Source: RGIG995 sp045542115
GTDB taxonomy: Bacteria > Bacillota > Clostridia > Oscillospirales > UBA644
Length of the DNA: 64,000 nt
NCBI GenBank assembly: GCA_045542115.1
Contig: JAZQKK010000007.1
Location: 1-64,000, forward strand
Direction: 5' to 3'
The first letter of the stretch is position 1; each line of letters starts with the position of its first letter. The position numbers were made by a program, and so were the translations under genes. The notes beneath the pieces are model-generated. The model had not been told where the DNA came from, did no database searches, and worked only from the letters and a program-made list of their open reading frames with translations. Below are positions 24,289 to 33,135 of the stretch, in pieces.

Positions 24289-25299
24289 ATGGATGCTGTG
24301 AAAAAAATTCTGAAACGCTATTTCGTAGATGCTCTGGGTGCAATGGCCCTGGGGTTGTTTTCTTCTTTGATTATCGGGCTTATCATTTCCCAGTTTGGGA
24401 AAATCCCCGGACTTTCCGTTTTGAACGACATCGCCGCCGTGGTCAAAAACGACTACGTGGTGGGGGCTGCTATCGGGATTGCCGTGGCTTGGGGATTGAA
24501 GGTAAAGCCGTTGACGATGTTCTCTGCCGCCGCCGTGGGTGCAGTCGGGTACGTTGCCGGAGGTCCCGTCGGGGCGTTTATCGCCGCCGTTGTTGGGGCT
24601 GAGATTGGAAACCTCCTTGCGGGAAAGACCAAGATTGATATCGTTATCACTCCGTTGATCACCATTATTTCCGGTGGATTGGTGGGAATCTTCGTCGGTC
24701 CCTGGCTCAGTAAGTTTATGACCGCGCTGGGAGCCTTGATTAACAGTGCTACCGAGCTTCAACCGGTTTGGATGGGAATCGCGATTGCCGTTATCGTTGG
24801 GTTGGCCTTGACCGCTCCCATTTCTTCCGCCGCTCTTTGTATTATGATTGGGTTGGACGGGATTGCCGCCGGGGCTGCCTGTGTGGGTTGTTGCTGTCAG
24901 ATGGTGGGCTTTGCCGTTGCTTCTTGGCGAGATAACGGTTTGGGCGGAACCCTTTCTCAGATGTTCGGAACTTCGATGCTTCAATTCTCCAACATCGTCC
25001 GCCGTCCGGCCATTTGGCTTGCTCCTACCCTGGCCTCCGCCGTGTTGGGTCCGATTTCTGCCGCCGTGCTGAAAATGACCAATACCCCGATGGGTGCGGG
25101 AATGGGAACCAGCGGCCTTGTGGGACAGTTTAACGCCTACGATGCAATGAGTTCTTCTACGCCCTTTTGGATTTTCCTTTTGGAACTTGTGGTAATGCAC
25201 TTTATTCTTCCCGCCTGCCTGACCTTGGCCTTTGACGGAATTTTCCGGAAATTGGGATGGGTCAAAAAAGGCGATATGAAGATTTACGAGGCGAAATAA
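24289..25299 (+). CDS. PTS EIIC-like membrane protein
   Basis: The 336-residue, very hydrophobic protein has about eight to nine membrane segments with Gly/Ala-rich stretches. It resembles the PTS_EIIC_2 family, an EIIC-like group also described as putative toxin regulators. No EIIA or EIIB gene lies nearby, so a phosphotransferase role is not supported. The unusual motif CVGCCCQMVGF lies near 200. The start at 24289 follows GGAAGGA at 10 bases. It is transcribed away from gpr from its own promoter. Confidence 0.75.
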   Translation: MDAVKKILKRYFVDALGAMALGLFSSLIIGLIISQFGKIPGLSVLNDIAAVVKNDYVVGAAIGIAVAWGLKVKPLTMFSAAAVGAVGYVAGGPVGAFIAAVVGAEIGNLLAGKTKIDIVITPLITIISGGLVGIFVGPWLSKFMTALGALINSATELQPVWMGIAIAVIVGLALTAPISSAALCIMIGLDGIAAGAACVGCCCQMVGFAVASWRDNGLGGTLSQMFGTSMLQFSNIVRRPAIWLAPTLASAVLGPISAAVLKMTNTPMGAGMGTSGLVGQFNAYDAMSSSTPFWIFLLELVVMHFILPACLTLAFDGIFRKLGWVKKGDMKIYEAK

Positions 25300-25354
25300 T
25301 TCCCGTTCGACTTAAAAGTTCACAAAGAATTCCGTTTTTTATGAAAAAAAACTA

Positions 25355-25383
25355 TTGCATCTTTCGTAAATTTATGATATAAT
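25355..25383 (+). promoter_or_regulatory. Sigma-A promoter of rpsT
   Basis: TTGCAT (25355-25360), 17 bases, TATAAT (25378-25383). Confidence 0.85.
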
Positions 25384-25447
25384 ATATCGTGCTGAATATG
25401 AATTGAACGGGGATTACTCCCGGAATGAATAACGGAGGTGAATGCAG

Positions 25448-25687
25448 ATGCCCAACATTAAATCTGCCAAGAAACGTGTTTTGGTGAATCAGACGAAGAA
25501 CCTGCAAAACAAAATGCAGAAGTCTGCTTTCCGCACTCAGCTGAAAGCTCTTGAAGCGGAAAAGTCCCCGGAAAATCTTCAGAAGGCTTATTCCTTGGTT
25601 GATAAGGCTGCCTCGAAGGGTTTGATCCACGCGAACTGCGCGGCTCGTAAAAAGTCCCGTCTGGCTGCTGAATTCGCCGCCGAATAA
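25448..25687 (+). CDS. rpsT: 30S ribosomal protein S20
   Basis: S20 binds 16S rRNA early in assembly of the small subunit. The 79-residue product is short, basic and helical, starting MPNIKSAKKRV as in other S20 proteins, with AARKKSRLA near the end. The ATG at 25448 is chosen because GGAGGT lies 8 bases upstream; an ATG two codons earlier is only 2 bases from that site. It has its own promoter and terminator. Confidence 0.97.
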   Translation: MPNIKSAKKRVLVNQTKNLQNKMQKSAFRTQLKALEAEKSPENLQKAYSLVDKAASKGLIHANCAARKKSRLAAEFAAE

Positions 25688-25702
25688 TCAAACCGTTTAT
25701 CA

Positions 25703-25730
25703 GACCCTGCTTCGATCGAGGCAGGGTTTT
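25703..25730 (+). terminator. Terminator of rpsT
   Basis: ACCCTGCTTCG pairs with CGAGGCAGGGT and is followed by TTT. The next gene starts only 21 bases later, so read-through may express it. Confidence 0.75.
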
Positions 25731-25750
25731 GTATTGATTAGGAGAAGTAT

Positions 25751-26263
25751 ATGACCGAAGCCATTGCGAATTGGATGAACGAGGCTCTGTCCGGCTTTTT
25801 ACCTCCGGAGTTGATTGTTTTTATCGTTTCGATGATTCCCATTTTGGAATTGCGGGGCGGGATGATTATCGCAAGCCTGTACGGTTTTCATTTGTTCAAG
25901 GCTTTTGCGATATGCATCGTGGGGAACGTGATTCCCATTCCCTTCATTTTATGGCTGATTACCCCGATTTTCTCTTGGATGAAACAGCGGAAGATTTTCC
26001 GTAAAATGGTGGAAAAGTTGGAAACCAAGGCCACGGGGAAGAAGAGTGAGAAGATTCGAAAAGCATCTTTTTGGGGGCTTCTTTTGTTCGTGGGTATCCC
26101 CCTGCCCGGTACAGGGGCCTGGACCGGAAGCCTGATTGCCGCCCTTTTGAATTTGGACAAAAAGCGGTCTTGGCTGGCGGCTACCTTAGGAGTCTTTCTT
26201 GCGGCTGTGATTATGGCCGTCATCTCGTACGGAATTCCGGCGTTGATTGATTTGTTCGTATAA
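25751..26263 (+). CDS. Small multidrug-export-type membrane protein
   Basis: This 170-residue integral membrane protein resembles the putative small multi-drug export family (PF06695). It shows IPILELRGGMI near residue 34, FVGIPLPGTGAWTG near 110 and four to five hydrophobic segments. The true substrate is unknown for most members. AGGAG lies 6 bases before the ATG. There is no promoter of its own, so it probably depends on read-through from rpsT. Confidence 0.8.
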   Translation: MTEAIANWMNEALSGFLPPELIVFIVSMIPILELRGGMIIASLYGFHLFKAFAICIVGNVIPIPFILWLITPIFSWMKQRKIFRKMVEKLETKATGKKSEKIRKASFWGLLLFVGIPLPGTGAWTGSLIAALLNLDKKRSWLAATLGVFLAAVIMAVISYGIPALIDLFV

Positions 26264-26268
26264 TGTGC

Positions 26269-26302
26269 AAAACCGTAAGATCCATTGGATTTTACGGTTT
26301 TT
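26269..26302 (+). terminator. Rho-independent terminator
   Basis: AAACCGTAAGATCC pairs with GGATTTTACGGTTT around ATT, followed by T, right after the membrane-protein stop. Confidence 0.8.
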
Positions 26303-26334
26303 TATTTTTTGAAACCGGTGTACTGAATAATCCG

Positions 26335-26363
26335 TTGACATTCGGCGTATTGTATGATATAAT
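26335..26363 (+). promoter_or_regulatory. Consensus sigma-A promoter of the LOG-family gene
   Basis: Perfect TTGACA (26335-26340), 17 bases, perfect TATAAT (26358-26363); the start codon is 32 bases downstream. Confidence 0.9.
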
Positions 26364-26394
26364 AAAACTATGATAATCCGCAAAGGAGAAATTT

Positions 26395-26976
26395 ATGAGA
26401 CTTTGTGTATACGGTGCGGCATCCACCACCATTGACAAGATGTACGTGGAGACCGTGGAACGTTTGGGAAAACAACTGGTCCAACGGGGGCACTCGTTGG
26501 TCTTCGGTGGCGGAGCAAACGGCTTGATGGGGGCGGCTGCCCGGGGCGTTCGTTCTGCAAACGGAGAAATTTTCGGCGTCATTCCCGAATTTTTCCGGGA
26601 AGAGGGCGTGGAAGCTCTTTGTGATTTTTGCGACCGATTGGTTTACACCGAAACGATGCGGGAACGCAAGCAGATTATGGAAGATAATTCCGACGGATTT
26701 ATCGTAGTTCCCGGCGGGATCGGAACCTTCGAAGAATTTTTTGAAATTCTTACGTTAAAACAATTGTGCCGTCACGAGAAACCCATCGCCATTTACAATA
26801 TCAACGGCTATTATGATGAAATGATGGTTTTTCTTCGCACCGCCATTCAACAGGAATTTATTCGGGAAAGTTGTTTGGATTTGTTCTACGTCACCGAAGA
26901 TGCGGACGAATTGTTCCGTTACCTGGAACGTCCCAACGAACCGAAACATTCCGTGAAGGAATTAAAAGACGGTTGA
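26395..26976 (+). CDS. LOG-family Rossmann protein
   Basis: This 193-residue protein belongs to the LOG / TIGR00730 family. Studied members hydrolyse nucleoside 5'-monophosphates to base and ribose phosphate. GGGANGLMGAAARG near 39-52 and the family motif PGGIGTFEE near 106-114 (with the catalytic Glu) are both present. Length is normal for bacterial members. The physiological substrate in Clostridia is not known. AAAGGAG lies 7 bases before the ATG. It has its own consensus promoter and a shared terminator with thiI. Confidence 0.9.
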   Translation: MRLCVYGAASTTIDKMYVETVERLGKQLVQRGHSLVFGGGANGLMGAAARGVRSANGEIFGVIPEFFREEGVEALCDFCDRLVYTETMRERKQIMEDNSDGFIVVPGGIGTFEEFFEILTLKQLCRHEKPIAIYNINGYYDEMMVFLRTAIQQEFIRESCLDLFYVTEDADELFRYLERPNEPKHSVKELKDG

Positions 26977-26991
26977 TACGATTGCATCAGT

Positions 26992-27028
26992 AAAAAAGCC
27001 AAGTTACGCGTTGTAACTTGGCTTTTTT
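26992..27028. terminator. Bidirectional terminator
   Basis: AAAAAAGCCAAGTTAC pairs perfectly with GTAACTTGGCTTTTTT around GCGTT. It separates the convergent LOG-family gene and thiI. Confidence 0.9.
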
Positions 27029-27033
27029 GTTGT

Positions 27034-28209
27034 TCAGTTCCAGGGGGTGACGCGTACGTACTCCGGCACCAGATCTTTGGTCAGTTGATCCAGATTCAGT
27101 TTTGCTTCTTCTTCCAGAACCTCTTCCAAATACGGGTTGGTCTTGGGGTGTTTTGGAGTAAAGACGGTACAACAGTCTTCGTAGGGCAAAATCGAGGTCT
27201 CAAAGGTGTCGATAGCCCGGGCGATGTCCACGATTTCCTGCTTATCCGAGCCGATAAAAGGACGGAAGACCGGCAGGTCTGCGGCATTGTCGGTGCATTG
27301 AATTGCCCCCAAAGTTTGGGACGCCACTTGTCCCAGACTTTCCCCGGTGATGATGCAACGGGCGTTCTTCTCCCGGGCAAGTTTGCAGGTAATTTTCAGC
27401 ATTACCCGGCGCATAATGATGGTGAACAAGTCTTCTTTACAGGTATCGCGGATGGCCTCCTGAATTTCGGTAAAGGGAACCACCCAAAGGTCCACCGGAC
27501 CGGTATATACGCTCATTTTTTTCGCTAACGTCAGAACCTTTTCCTTCGCCCGTTCGCTGGTGTACGGAGGAGATTCAAAGTGGACGGCGGAAATTTTCAA
27601 CCCCCGTTTTGCCATCACGTATCCGGCTACGGGGCTGTCAATTCCCCCGGACAGCATCAACATTCCGTGTCCTCCCGTGCCGGCGGGCAATCCTCCCGCG
27701 GCCTTTTCGGGATTGGTGTGAATATAGGCGTTTCCGTCCCGGATTTCAATGGAAACCACAACGTCGGGGTCGTGAACGTCCACGGTCAGATGGGGAAATT
27801 CGTTGAGAAGATGTTCCCCCATCCGCATACAGATTTCCGGGGTCTTCATCGGATATTTTTTATCCGACCGTCGGGAATCCACTTTAAAGGTCTTTGCGCG
27901 CAGTAAGGCAGGGGCAACGTAGTCTGCCGTTTGCGTTTTCAACGTTTCCCAATCGTAACTTCCCCGGTAGGCTCGGGTTAGATTCATAATCCCAAAGACC
28001 TTTTTCAGGGCAATCTGCGCCTTATCGACGTCCGGGTCGTCGTCTTCAAATTCCACAAAAATGGTGGATTGACTTTCCCGGACTGCGGTCTTTCCGCATC
28101 CCCGAAGGGCAGATTTCACGTTTTTGACCAGCAGGTCTTCCAGACGGCGGCGGTTCAATCCTTTCAGAACCACTTCCCCTAATTTCAGTAAAATAACTTC
28201 TTCGTACAT
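27034..28209 (-). CDS. thiI: tRNA 4-thiouridine synthase ThiI
   Basis: ThiI adenylates and thiolates uridine 8 of tRNA and can also supply sulfur for thiamine. The 391-residue protein has a ferredoxin-like domain and a THUMP domain (about 1-165), then a PP-loop ATPase domain with LSGGIDSP near 183-190. The C-terminal rhodanese domain of E. coli ThiI is absent, as in Bacillus. The gene just upstream is a cysteine desulfurase whose stop lies 12 bases before this start. This matches the NifZ-ThiI pair of Bacillus, in which the desulfurase hands sulfur directly to ThiI. AAAGGA lies 7 bases before the ATG. Confidence 0.95.
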   Translation of the reverse strand: MYEEVILLKLGEVVLKGLNRRRLEDLLVKNVKSALRGCGKTAVRESQSTIFVEFEDDDPDVDKAQIALKKVFGIMNLTRAYRGSYDWETLKTQTADYVAPALLRAKTFKVDSRRSDKKYPMKTPEICMRMGEHLLNEFPHLTVDVHDPDVVVSIEIRDGNAYIHTNPEKAAGGLPAGTGGHGMLMLSGGIDSPVAGYVMAKRGLKISAVHFESPPYTSERAKEKVLTLAKKMSVYTGPVDLWVVPFTEIQEAIRDTCKEDLFTIIMRRVMLKITCKLAREKNARCIITGESLGQVASQTLGAIQCTDNAADLPVFRPFIGSDKQEIVDIARAIDTFETSILPYEDCCTVFTPKHPKTNPYLEEVLEEEAKLNLDQLTKDLVPEYVRVTPWN

Positions 28210-28221
28210 ACGGTTATCCTT

Positions 28222-29331
28222 TCAGCGGACTTTTGAAATTTCTTGCAGAGCGTCAGATAAGGCTTGCAATACCACGGGGACTTCTTCTTCGGAATTAAAC
28301 CGGGAGAAGGAGAAGCGTAGCGTGTTTCGGCTCAAATGCTCTTTGCCGATCGCCGTCATTACCCGGGACGGCTTTTTCGCGGAACAGGCCGACCCGGTGG
28401 AAAGATAGATTTCCCGCCCCGAAAGATAATTCAGAATATTTTCTCCCAAATAGCCGGGGAATGCGGCGCTCAGAACGTAGGGAGAGCCGTGTTCGGGGGA
28501 GTTGATTTCCCCGCCCAAGGCTACGATTCCCTCCCGGAGTTGTCGGTGAATGGCTTCCACTTTTGCCCGAACCTCTGCCTTTTCTTCTTGCATCTGTTTG
28601 CAGGCAGCTGCCCAGCCCATTACGGCAGGGACGTTGTGGGTGCCGGAGAAGAGCGTTTGCTCTTGACCTCCCCCCAAAATCAGCGGTTTTATCCGCAAGC
28701 CTTTTCGCAGATATAACGCTCCGATACCCTTCGGACCGTGGACTTTGTGTCCGGCAAAGGTTGCCATATCCACCATAGAGTAGCGGAACTCTTCTTTTAA
28801 AAATCCCTGTACCGCATCGGTATGGAAGGGAGCGTCGATTCCGCTTCGTTTTAGAAGCGTCGCCATTTCCTTTAACGGGGTGACGGCTCCCGTTTCGTTG
28901 TTTACCTGCATACAGGTGACAAGCACCGTATCCGGGGTCAACGCCTCCCGGAAGGATTTGACGGTAATTACCCCGTTTTCCGGTTTGAGGCGAACCACTT
29001 CAAAGGTTTTTTCCAGGTCTTTTAAAACCTCTTCCACCGCGGGGTGTTCAAAGGCGGTGGAGATGATTCGGCCTTTTCGTTTCGAGACGACGGCACCGCG
29101 GATGGCGGTATTGTTTGCTACGGTCGCCGAGGGGGCAAAATAAAGTTCTTCGTCGGAGATTCCCATCGCCGCCGCCAGAGTTTTTCGCCCTTGGTTCAAA
29201 GCCGTTTCCCCTTGCAGACCGAAGGAATGTCTCGATTCCGGATTTCCGTACCCGCCGGTCAAATATTCCGTTGTGATTTGAGCCGCTTGGTCAAAGACCC
29301 GGGTAGTTGCGGCGTTATCCATATAGATCAA
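28222..29331 (-). CDS. Cysteine desulfurase, NifS/IscS family
   Basis: This PLP enzyme removes sulfur from cysteine and holds it as a persulfide. The 369-residue protein starts MIYMDNAATT, contains the PLP lysine motif GHKVHGPKG near 195 and the active cysteine in STGSACSAKKP near 315. Placed directly before thiI, it most likely feeds tRNA thiolation (inference from the Bacillus nifZ-thiI arrangement); a role in iron-sulfur assembly remains possible. The start is the TTG at 29331, since GGGG lies 8 bases ahead and the family always begins near IYLDNAATT. Reading further upstream gives non-homologous residues that overlap rmuC. Confidence 0.93.
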   Translation of the reverse strand: MIYMDNAATTRVFDQAAQITTEYLTGGYGNPESRHSFGLQGETALNQGRKTLAAAMGISDEELYFAPSATVANNTAIRGAVVSKRKGRIISTAFEHPAVEEVLKDLEKTFEVVRLKPENGVITVKSFREALTPDTVLVTCMQVNNETGAVTPLKEMATLLKRSGIDAPFHTDAVQGFLKEEFRYSMVDMATFAGHKVHGPKGIGALYLRKGLRIKPLILGGGQEQTLFSGTHNVPAVMGWAAACKQMQEEKAEVRAKVEAIHRQLREGIVALGGEINSPEHGSPYVLSAAFPGYLGENILNYLSGREIYLSTGSACSAKKPSRVMTAIGKEHLSRNTLRFSFSRFNSEEEVPVVLQALSDALQEISKVR

Positions 29332-29344
29332 GGTCAAAACCCCT

Positions 29345-30601
29345 TTATTCTTCGCTTTCGATTCCCCCGTCGGACAACAGGTTCTGTGCCGTGTCCGTAG
29401 GCAGACTTTCCACGTCCCGCAGTTTCCGGCGAATGGCACGGGTCCGGGTTCCTACCAATTTTTCCAGGTCGTTGCCGGCCCCTTCCAACCGCTTTTTCAC
29501 GTTTTCCAACACCGTTTCAAAGGTGTTGAATTCGGTCTTTACCGCCCCCAGGATGTTCCACACGTCGTTGGTTCTCTTTTCAATGGCAAGGGTTCGGAAG
29601 CCCATCTGTAAACTGTTCAGAAGCGCCGCCAGCGTGGAAGGTCCGGCCACGTTGATGGAATAGTCCCGCATCAACGTTTCGGTAAGGTCGGTCATTCGAA
29701 CCACTTCCGCATATAACCCTTCCGTGGGCAAAAACAAAATGCCAAAGTCGGTGGTGTGGGGAGGACGGATGTATTTATCGTGAATGTCTTTTGCACTCAT
29801 TTTCAAAAAGGCGGCTAAGGCCTTTCGTGCCGTTTCCAGCAAAATGGGGTCCCCGCTTTCCGCCGCCGCTTCCAACTGTTCGTAGCGGTCCATCGGGAAT
29901 TTGGAGTCAATGGGCAGATAGACTACCGACCCATCGCTGTCTTTCCCCGGCAGGCGCACGGCAAATTCCACCCGGTCCAAAGAACCGGGAATGGTCGCCA
30001 CGTTTTCGTCGTATTGGTCGGGGGTCAAAATCTGTTCCAAAATGCGAGATAATTGAATTTCTCCAAAAATCCCTCGGGTCTTTACGTTGGAGAGAATCTT
30101 TTTCAAATCCCCCACCCCGTTGGCCAGTCCTTGCATTTCGGTCAGGCCTTTTGAGACCAATTCCAGCCGTTCGTTGACCAATTTAAAGGATTCGGTTACT
30201 TTCTTTTCCAAGGCAGTTTCCAATTTTTCATTGACGACCCCTTGCATTTCATCCAACTTTTTCCGGTTTTCGTCCTGGATGGCCAACAACCGTTTTTCGG
30301 TGGTGTCGTTCATCCGGTCGATCCGTCCGGAGAAGGTATTCAACGTCGCTTGGGTTTCTTGGGAAAATTTCGTAATGGCGTTCATTTGTGCCGTATTTCC
30401 TGCATTCAGTCCGGCGGTAAGAGATGCGGAAAGAGTATTTTGCATCGAATCCATCCGGGCATTCAATTCGTTTCTCTGCCGGGCAAGGTCATCGGAAATG
30501 TCCTTATTTTTGGTCCGGGAAAGACAAACGGTGGACAGAAGCAGCCCGGTCAAACTGAACAGGGCGGTCAAAATGCAAAGCACGGTCAGTAAAGCGTCCA
30601 T
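29345..30601 (-). CDS. rmuC: DNA recombination protein RmuC
   Basis: RmuC is a nuclease-like protein that limits recombination at inverted repeats. The 418-residue product has one N-terminal membrane segment (about 4-28). A long coiled coil follows (about 40-160, rich in Gln, Asn, Glu and Lys), then the RmuC domain, with GDLKKILSNVKTRG, VYLPIDSKFP and FLPTEGLYAEV. The ATG at 30601 follows AAGGAG. The GTG six bases earlier overlaps that site. It lies 9 bases after pcrA and 13 before nifS, so all four genes form one operon. Confidence 0.93.
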   Translation of the reverse strand: MDALLTVLCILTALFSLTGLLLSTVCLSRTKNKDISDDLARQRNELNARMDSMQNTLSASLTAGLNAGNTAQMNAITKFSQETQATLNTFSGRIDRMNDTTEKRLLAIQDENRKKLDEMQGVVNEKLETALEKKVTESFKLVNERLELVSKGLTEMQGLANGVGDLKKILSNVKTRGIFGEIQLSRILEQILTPDQYDENVATIPGSLDRVEFAVRLPGKDSDGSVVYLPIDSKFPMDRYEQLEAAAESGDPILLETARKALAAFLKMSAKDIHDKYIRPPHTTDFGILFLPTEGLYAEVVRMTDLTETLMRDYSINVAGPSTLAALLNSLQMGFRTLAIEKRTNDVWNILGAVKTEFNTFETVLENVKKRLEGAGNDLEKLVGTRTRAIRRKLRDVESLPTDTAQNLLSDGGIESEE

Positions 30602-30610
30602 AGTCACTCC

Positions 30611-32977
30611 TTATAAAATCTCTAATTTCACGTAATTGGTCATTAGCTTTTTCTCGCCCACCGTGTCGAACGCCACGGTCAGCATACAATCGGTGGCCAT
30701 CGGTGTTACCGCACGGACGGTTCCTTCACCAAAGACCTTGTGGCGAATCCGCATCCCTACGGAATAGTTTACCTGCTGAGCCGCCGGCTTGGGGCGTTGG
30801 GGCATACTTGTGACACTGTTTTTTAAGATCGGCCGCTGGGACAGGGGGGTCCGGGTGGGACGTTGGACCGATTCCCGGGGCGGTGCCATCCGGCTTTCCA
30901 GACAGTCGTCGGGAATTTCTTTTAAAAACCGGGAAACGATACAGTCTTTTACGCTTCCGAACAACAATCTGTTTCGGGTGGAAAGAATATGCAATTCCCG
31001 TTTTGCCCGGGTAATGGCAACGTAACAAAGGCGGCGTTCTTCTTCCACGCCGTCTTCTTCGCAGACCGAACGGGCGGAAGGAAAGATTTCTTCCTCAAAT
31101 CCGGTAATAAACACCGTGTCAAATTCCAATCCCTTGGCGCAGTGCATCGTCATCAGAATCACCGTGTCCGCTTCGGAATCGAGGGAATCCACGGCACTGA
31201 CCAACGCGGTCTGTTCCAGGTAATCCGCCAGCGTGTTTCGACCTTCCTCCGCCGTCTGGGAAAATTCCGTGATGGCATTGAGCAATTCCGCCACGTTTTC
31301 AAACCGGGATTGGGCTTCTTCCGGGTCGCAGGAGGTGTTGAGCCATTGCTTATATTGAATGGTTGCCACAAGATATTTAAACAGGTCGGGCAGGGACATT
31401 GTTTCGGATGCCGTTCGCAGCGTTTCTATCATCTCGGCAAATTCTTGCATTTTCTTTGCCGCCCGTTGCAATTCGGGGTGTTGGTCCGCTTCTTTCATCC
31501 CTTGCAGGGGAGAAATACCGTCCCGGTCACAGATGGCCATCAGACGGTCCACCGAGGTATCCCCGATGCCCCGTTTCGGTTCGTTGATGATTCGGGTCAG
31601 GCGTATCCGGTCTTTGGGGTTGTGAATGAAATTCAGATAAGCCAAAAGGTCTTGGACTTCTTTTCGCTTGTAGAATGCAAGTCCCCCGTAGACCCGATAG
31701 GGAATCCCGTTCCCCCGCAACGCCGATTCGATGGCATTACTTTGGGCGTGGGTGCGATACAGCACGCAGAAGTCCCGGAATTTTAACGACGGGTTGGCTC
31801 CCTTTGCTCCCAACACCGCCCGGGCAATGTACGCTCCTTCTTCGTGTTGGTTGTTCAGTTCCCGGTAGTGGATCTTCCCCCCTTGACCGTTGTCCGACCA
31901 AAGGGTCTTGCCCTTCCGCTTTTTATTGTGAGCAATTACTTCGTTTGCGGCGGTGAGGATGGTGTTTGTGGAACGGTAATTCTGTTCCAAACGAATGACC
32001 TTGGCATCCTGAAACTGATGTTCAAAGGCCAAAATGTTTTTAATATCCGCTCCGGCAAATTTGTAAATACTCTGGTCGTCGTCTCCTACCACGCAGATCT
32101 CTCCGCCTTTGGCAAGCAACGTGACCAAACGATATTGCAAGGGGTTGGTGTCCTGATATTCGTCCACCAACACGTATTTGAACCGACGGTTTACCGCCCG
32201 GGCGGCCTCTTCGTGTTCTTCCAGCAATTTAACGGTATTGAAGATTAGATCGTCAAAATCCATCGCGTTGCTTTCCCGCAAGGTGGACTGATATTTTTCG
32301 TAAATATCCGGCATTTTGGGGAAATCGTAATTCTTATACCCCTTCCGGAAGTCTTCGGGCGTTTCGTAACTTCCCTTCGCCTTATTGATGACCGCCCGTA
32401 CTAATTTGGCGGGATACCGCTGTTGCAAATCCCATTCTTTCAAAATGCGTTCCACCAATTTTGTGGAATCGGCGTCGTCGTAAATGGTGAAATCGGTATG
32501 ATATCCCAACCGGTCGGCAAACCGACGCAAAATCCGGACACAGGTGGAATGGAAGGTCAGCGCCCACAGATTTTTTGCATCCACGTTGAACTTCTTTTCC
32601 ATTCGTTCCCGCATTTCCCCGGCCGCTTTGTTGGTGAAGGTGATGGCCAAAAGATTGTAGGGGTCGTAGGGGTCCACGGCTAAAAGACGGCGATACCGTT
32701 CTTCTCCCCGACGGTGGGCATCGTTCAATCCTTGCCGGAGATAGTCCAAATCTTCTTTTGTTATCGACTCGGGAACGGTGGTGGAATGATAGGCGTTGCC
32801 GTATTTGATAAGGTATCCCAATTTATTGACTAATACGGTGGTCTTTCCGCTTCCCGCCCCGGCTAAAATCAAGAGGGGGCAGTCACAGGAATACACGGCC
32901 TCCCGTTGGGGCTGATTCAGGGCTTCGTATTCCCGTTCCAACAGGGCTTTGCGTAGGGCGAGAAATTCTTGTCTCAT
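30611..32977 (-). CDS. pcrA: UvrD/PcrA-type DNA helicase
   Basis: This superfamily 1 helicase unwinds DNA 3' to 5' in repair and replication restart. The 788-residue protein starts near LNQPQREAV. Its motifs follow the usual order: GAGSGKTT at 40-47, LAITFTNKAAGEM, VDEYQDTN, GDDDQSIYKF, RLEQNYRS, TMHCAKGLEFD and VAITRAKREL. The C-terminal tail has a Tudor-like segment (VGMRIRHKVFGEG) that in PcrA contacts RNA polymerase. AAGGAG lies 5 bases before the ATG. It is first in the operon with rmuC, nifS and thiI. A TATAAT-like box lies upstream on the minus strand, but its -35 is poor. Confidence 0.93.
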   Translation of the reverse strand: MRQEFLALRKALLEREYEALNQPQREAVYSCDCPLLILAGAGSGKTTVLVNKLGYLIKYGNAYHSTTVPESITKEDLDYLRQGLNDAHRRGEERYRRLLAVDPYDPYNLLAITFTNKAAGEMRERMEKKFNVDAKNLWALTFHSTCVRILRRFADRLGYHTDFTIYDDADSTKLVERILKEWDLQQRYPAKLVRAVINKAKGSYETPEDFRKGYKNYDFPKMPDIYEKYQSTLRESNAMDFDDLIFNTVKLLEEHEEAARAVNRRFKYVLVDEYQDTNPLQYRLVTLLAKGGEICVVGDDDQSIYKFAGADIKNILAFEHQFQDAKVIRLEQNYRSTNTILTAANEVIAHNKKRKGKTLWSDNGQGGKIHYRELNNQHEEGAYIARAVLGAKGANPSLKFRDFCVLYRTHAQSNAIESALRGNGIPYRVYGGLAFYKRKEVQDLLAYLNFIHNPKDRIRLTRIINEPKRGIGDTSVDRLMAICDRDGISPLQGMKEADQHPELQRAAKKMQEFAEMIETLRTASETMSLPDLFKYLVATIQYKQWLNTSCDPEEAQSRFENVAELLNAITEFSQTAEEGRNTLADYLEQTALVSAVDSLDSEADTVILMTMHCAKGLEFDTVFITGFEEEIFPSARSVCEEDGVEEERRLCYVAITRAKRELHILSTRNRLLFGSVKDCIVSRFLKEIPDDCLESRMAPPRESVQRPTRTPLSQRPILKNSVTSMPQRPKPAAQQVNYSVGMRIRHKVFGEGTVRAVTPMATDCMLTVAFDTVGEKKLMTNYVKLEIL

Positions 32978-33135
32978 AGGGACTCCTTATAAAAGTGTAC
33001 ATAGTTTATATTTATTATAATACAACACAAGCACAAAAGCATTGCGGAATTGAAACATAAATTTGAACCTTTTTTGGGATAATGGCCATTTTCGGGGAAA
33101 TACTATGGGCAAAAAACCGCGAAAGGATGTTATTT

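Noticed and set aside
24289..25299. Complete sugar phosphotransferase system
   Set aside because: Only an EIIC-like protein is present; no EIIA, EIIB or sugar kinase gene lies nearby.
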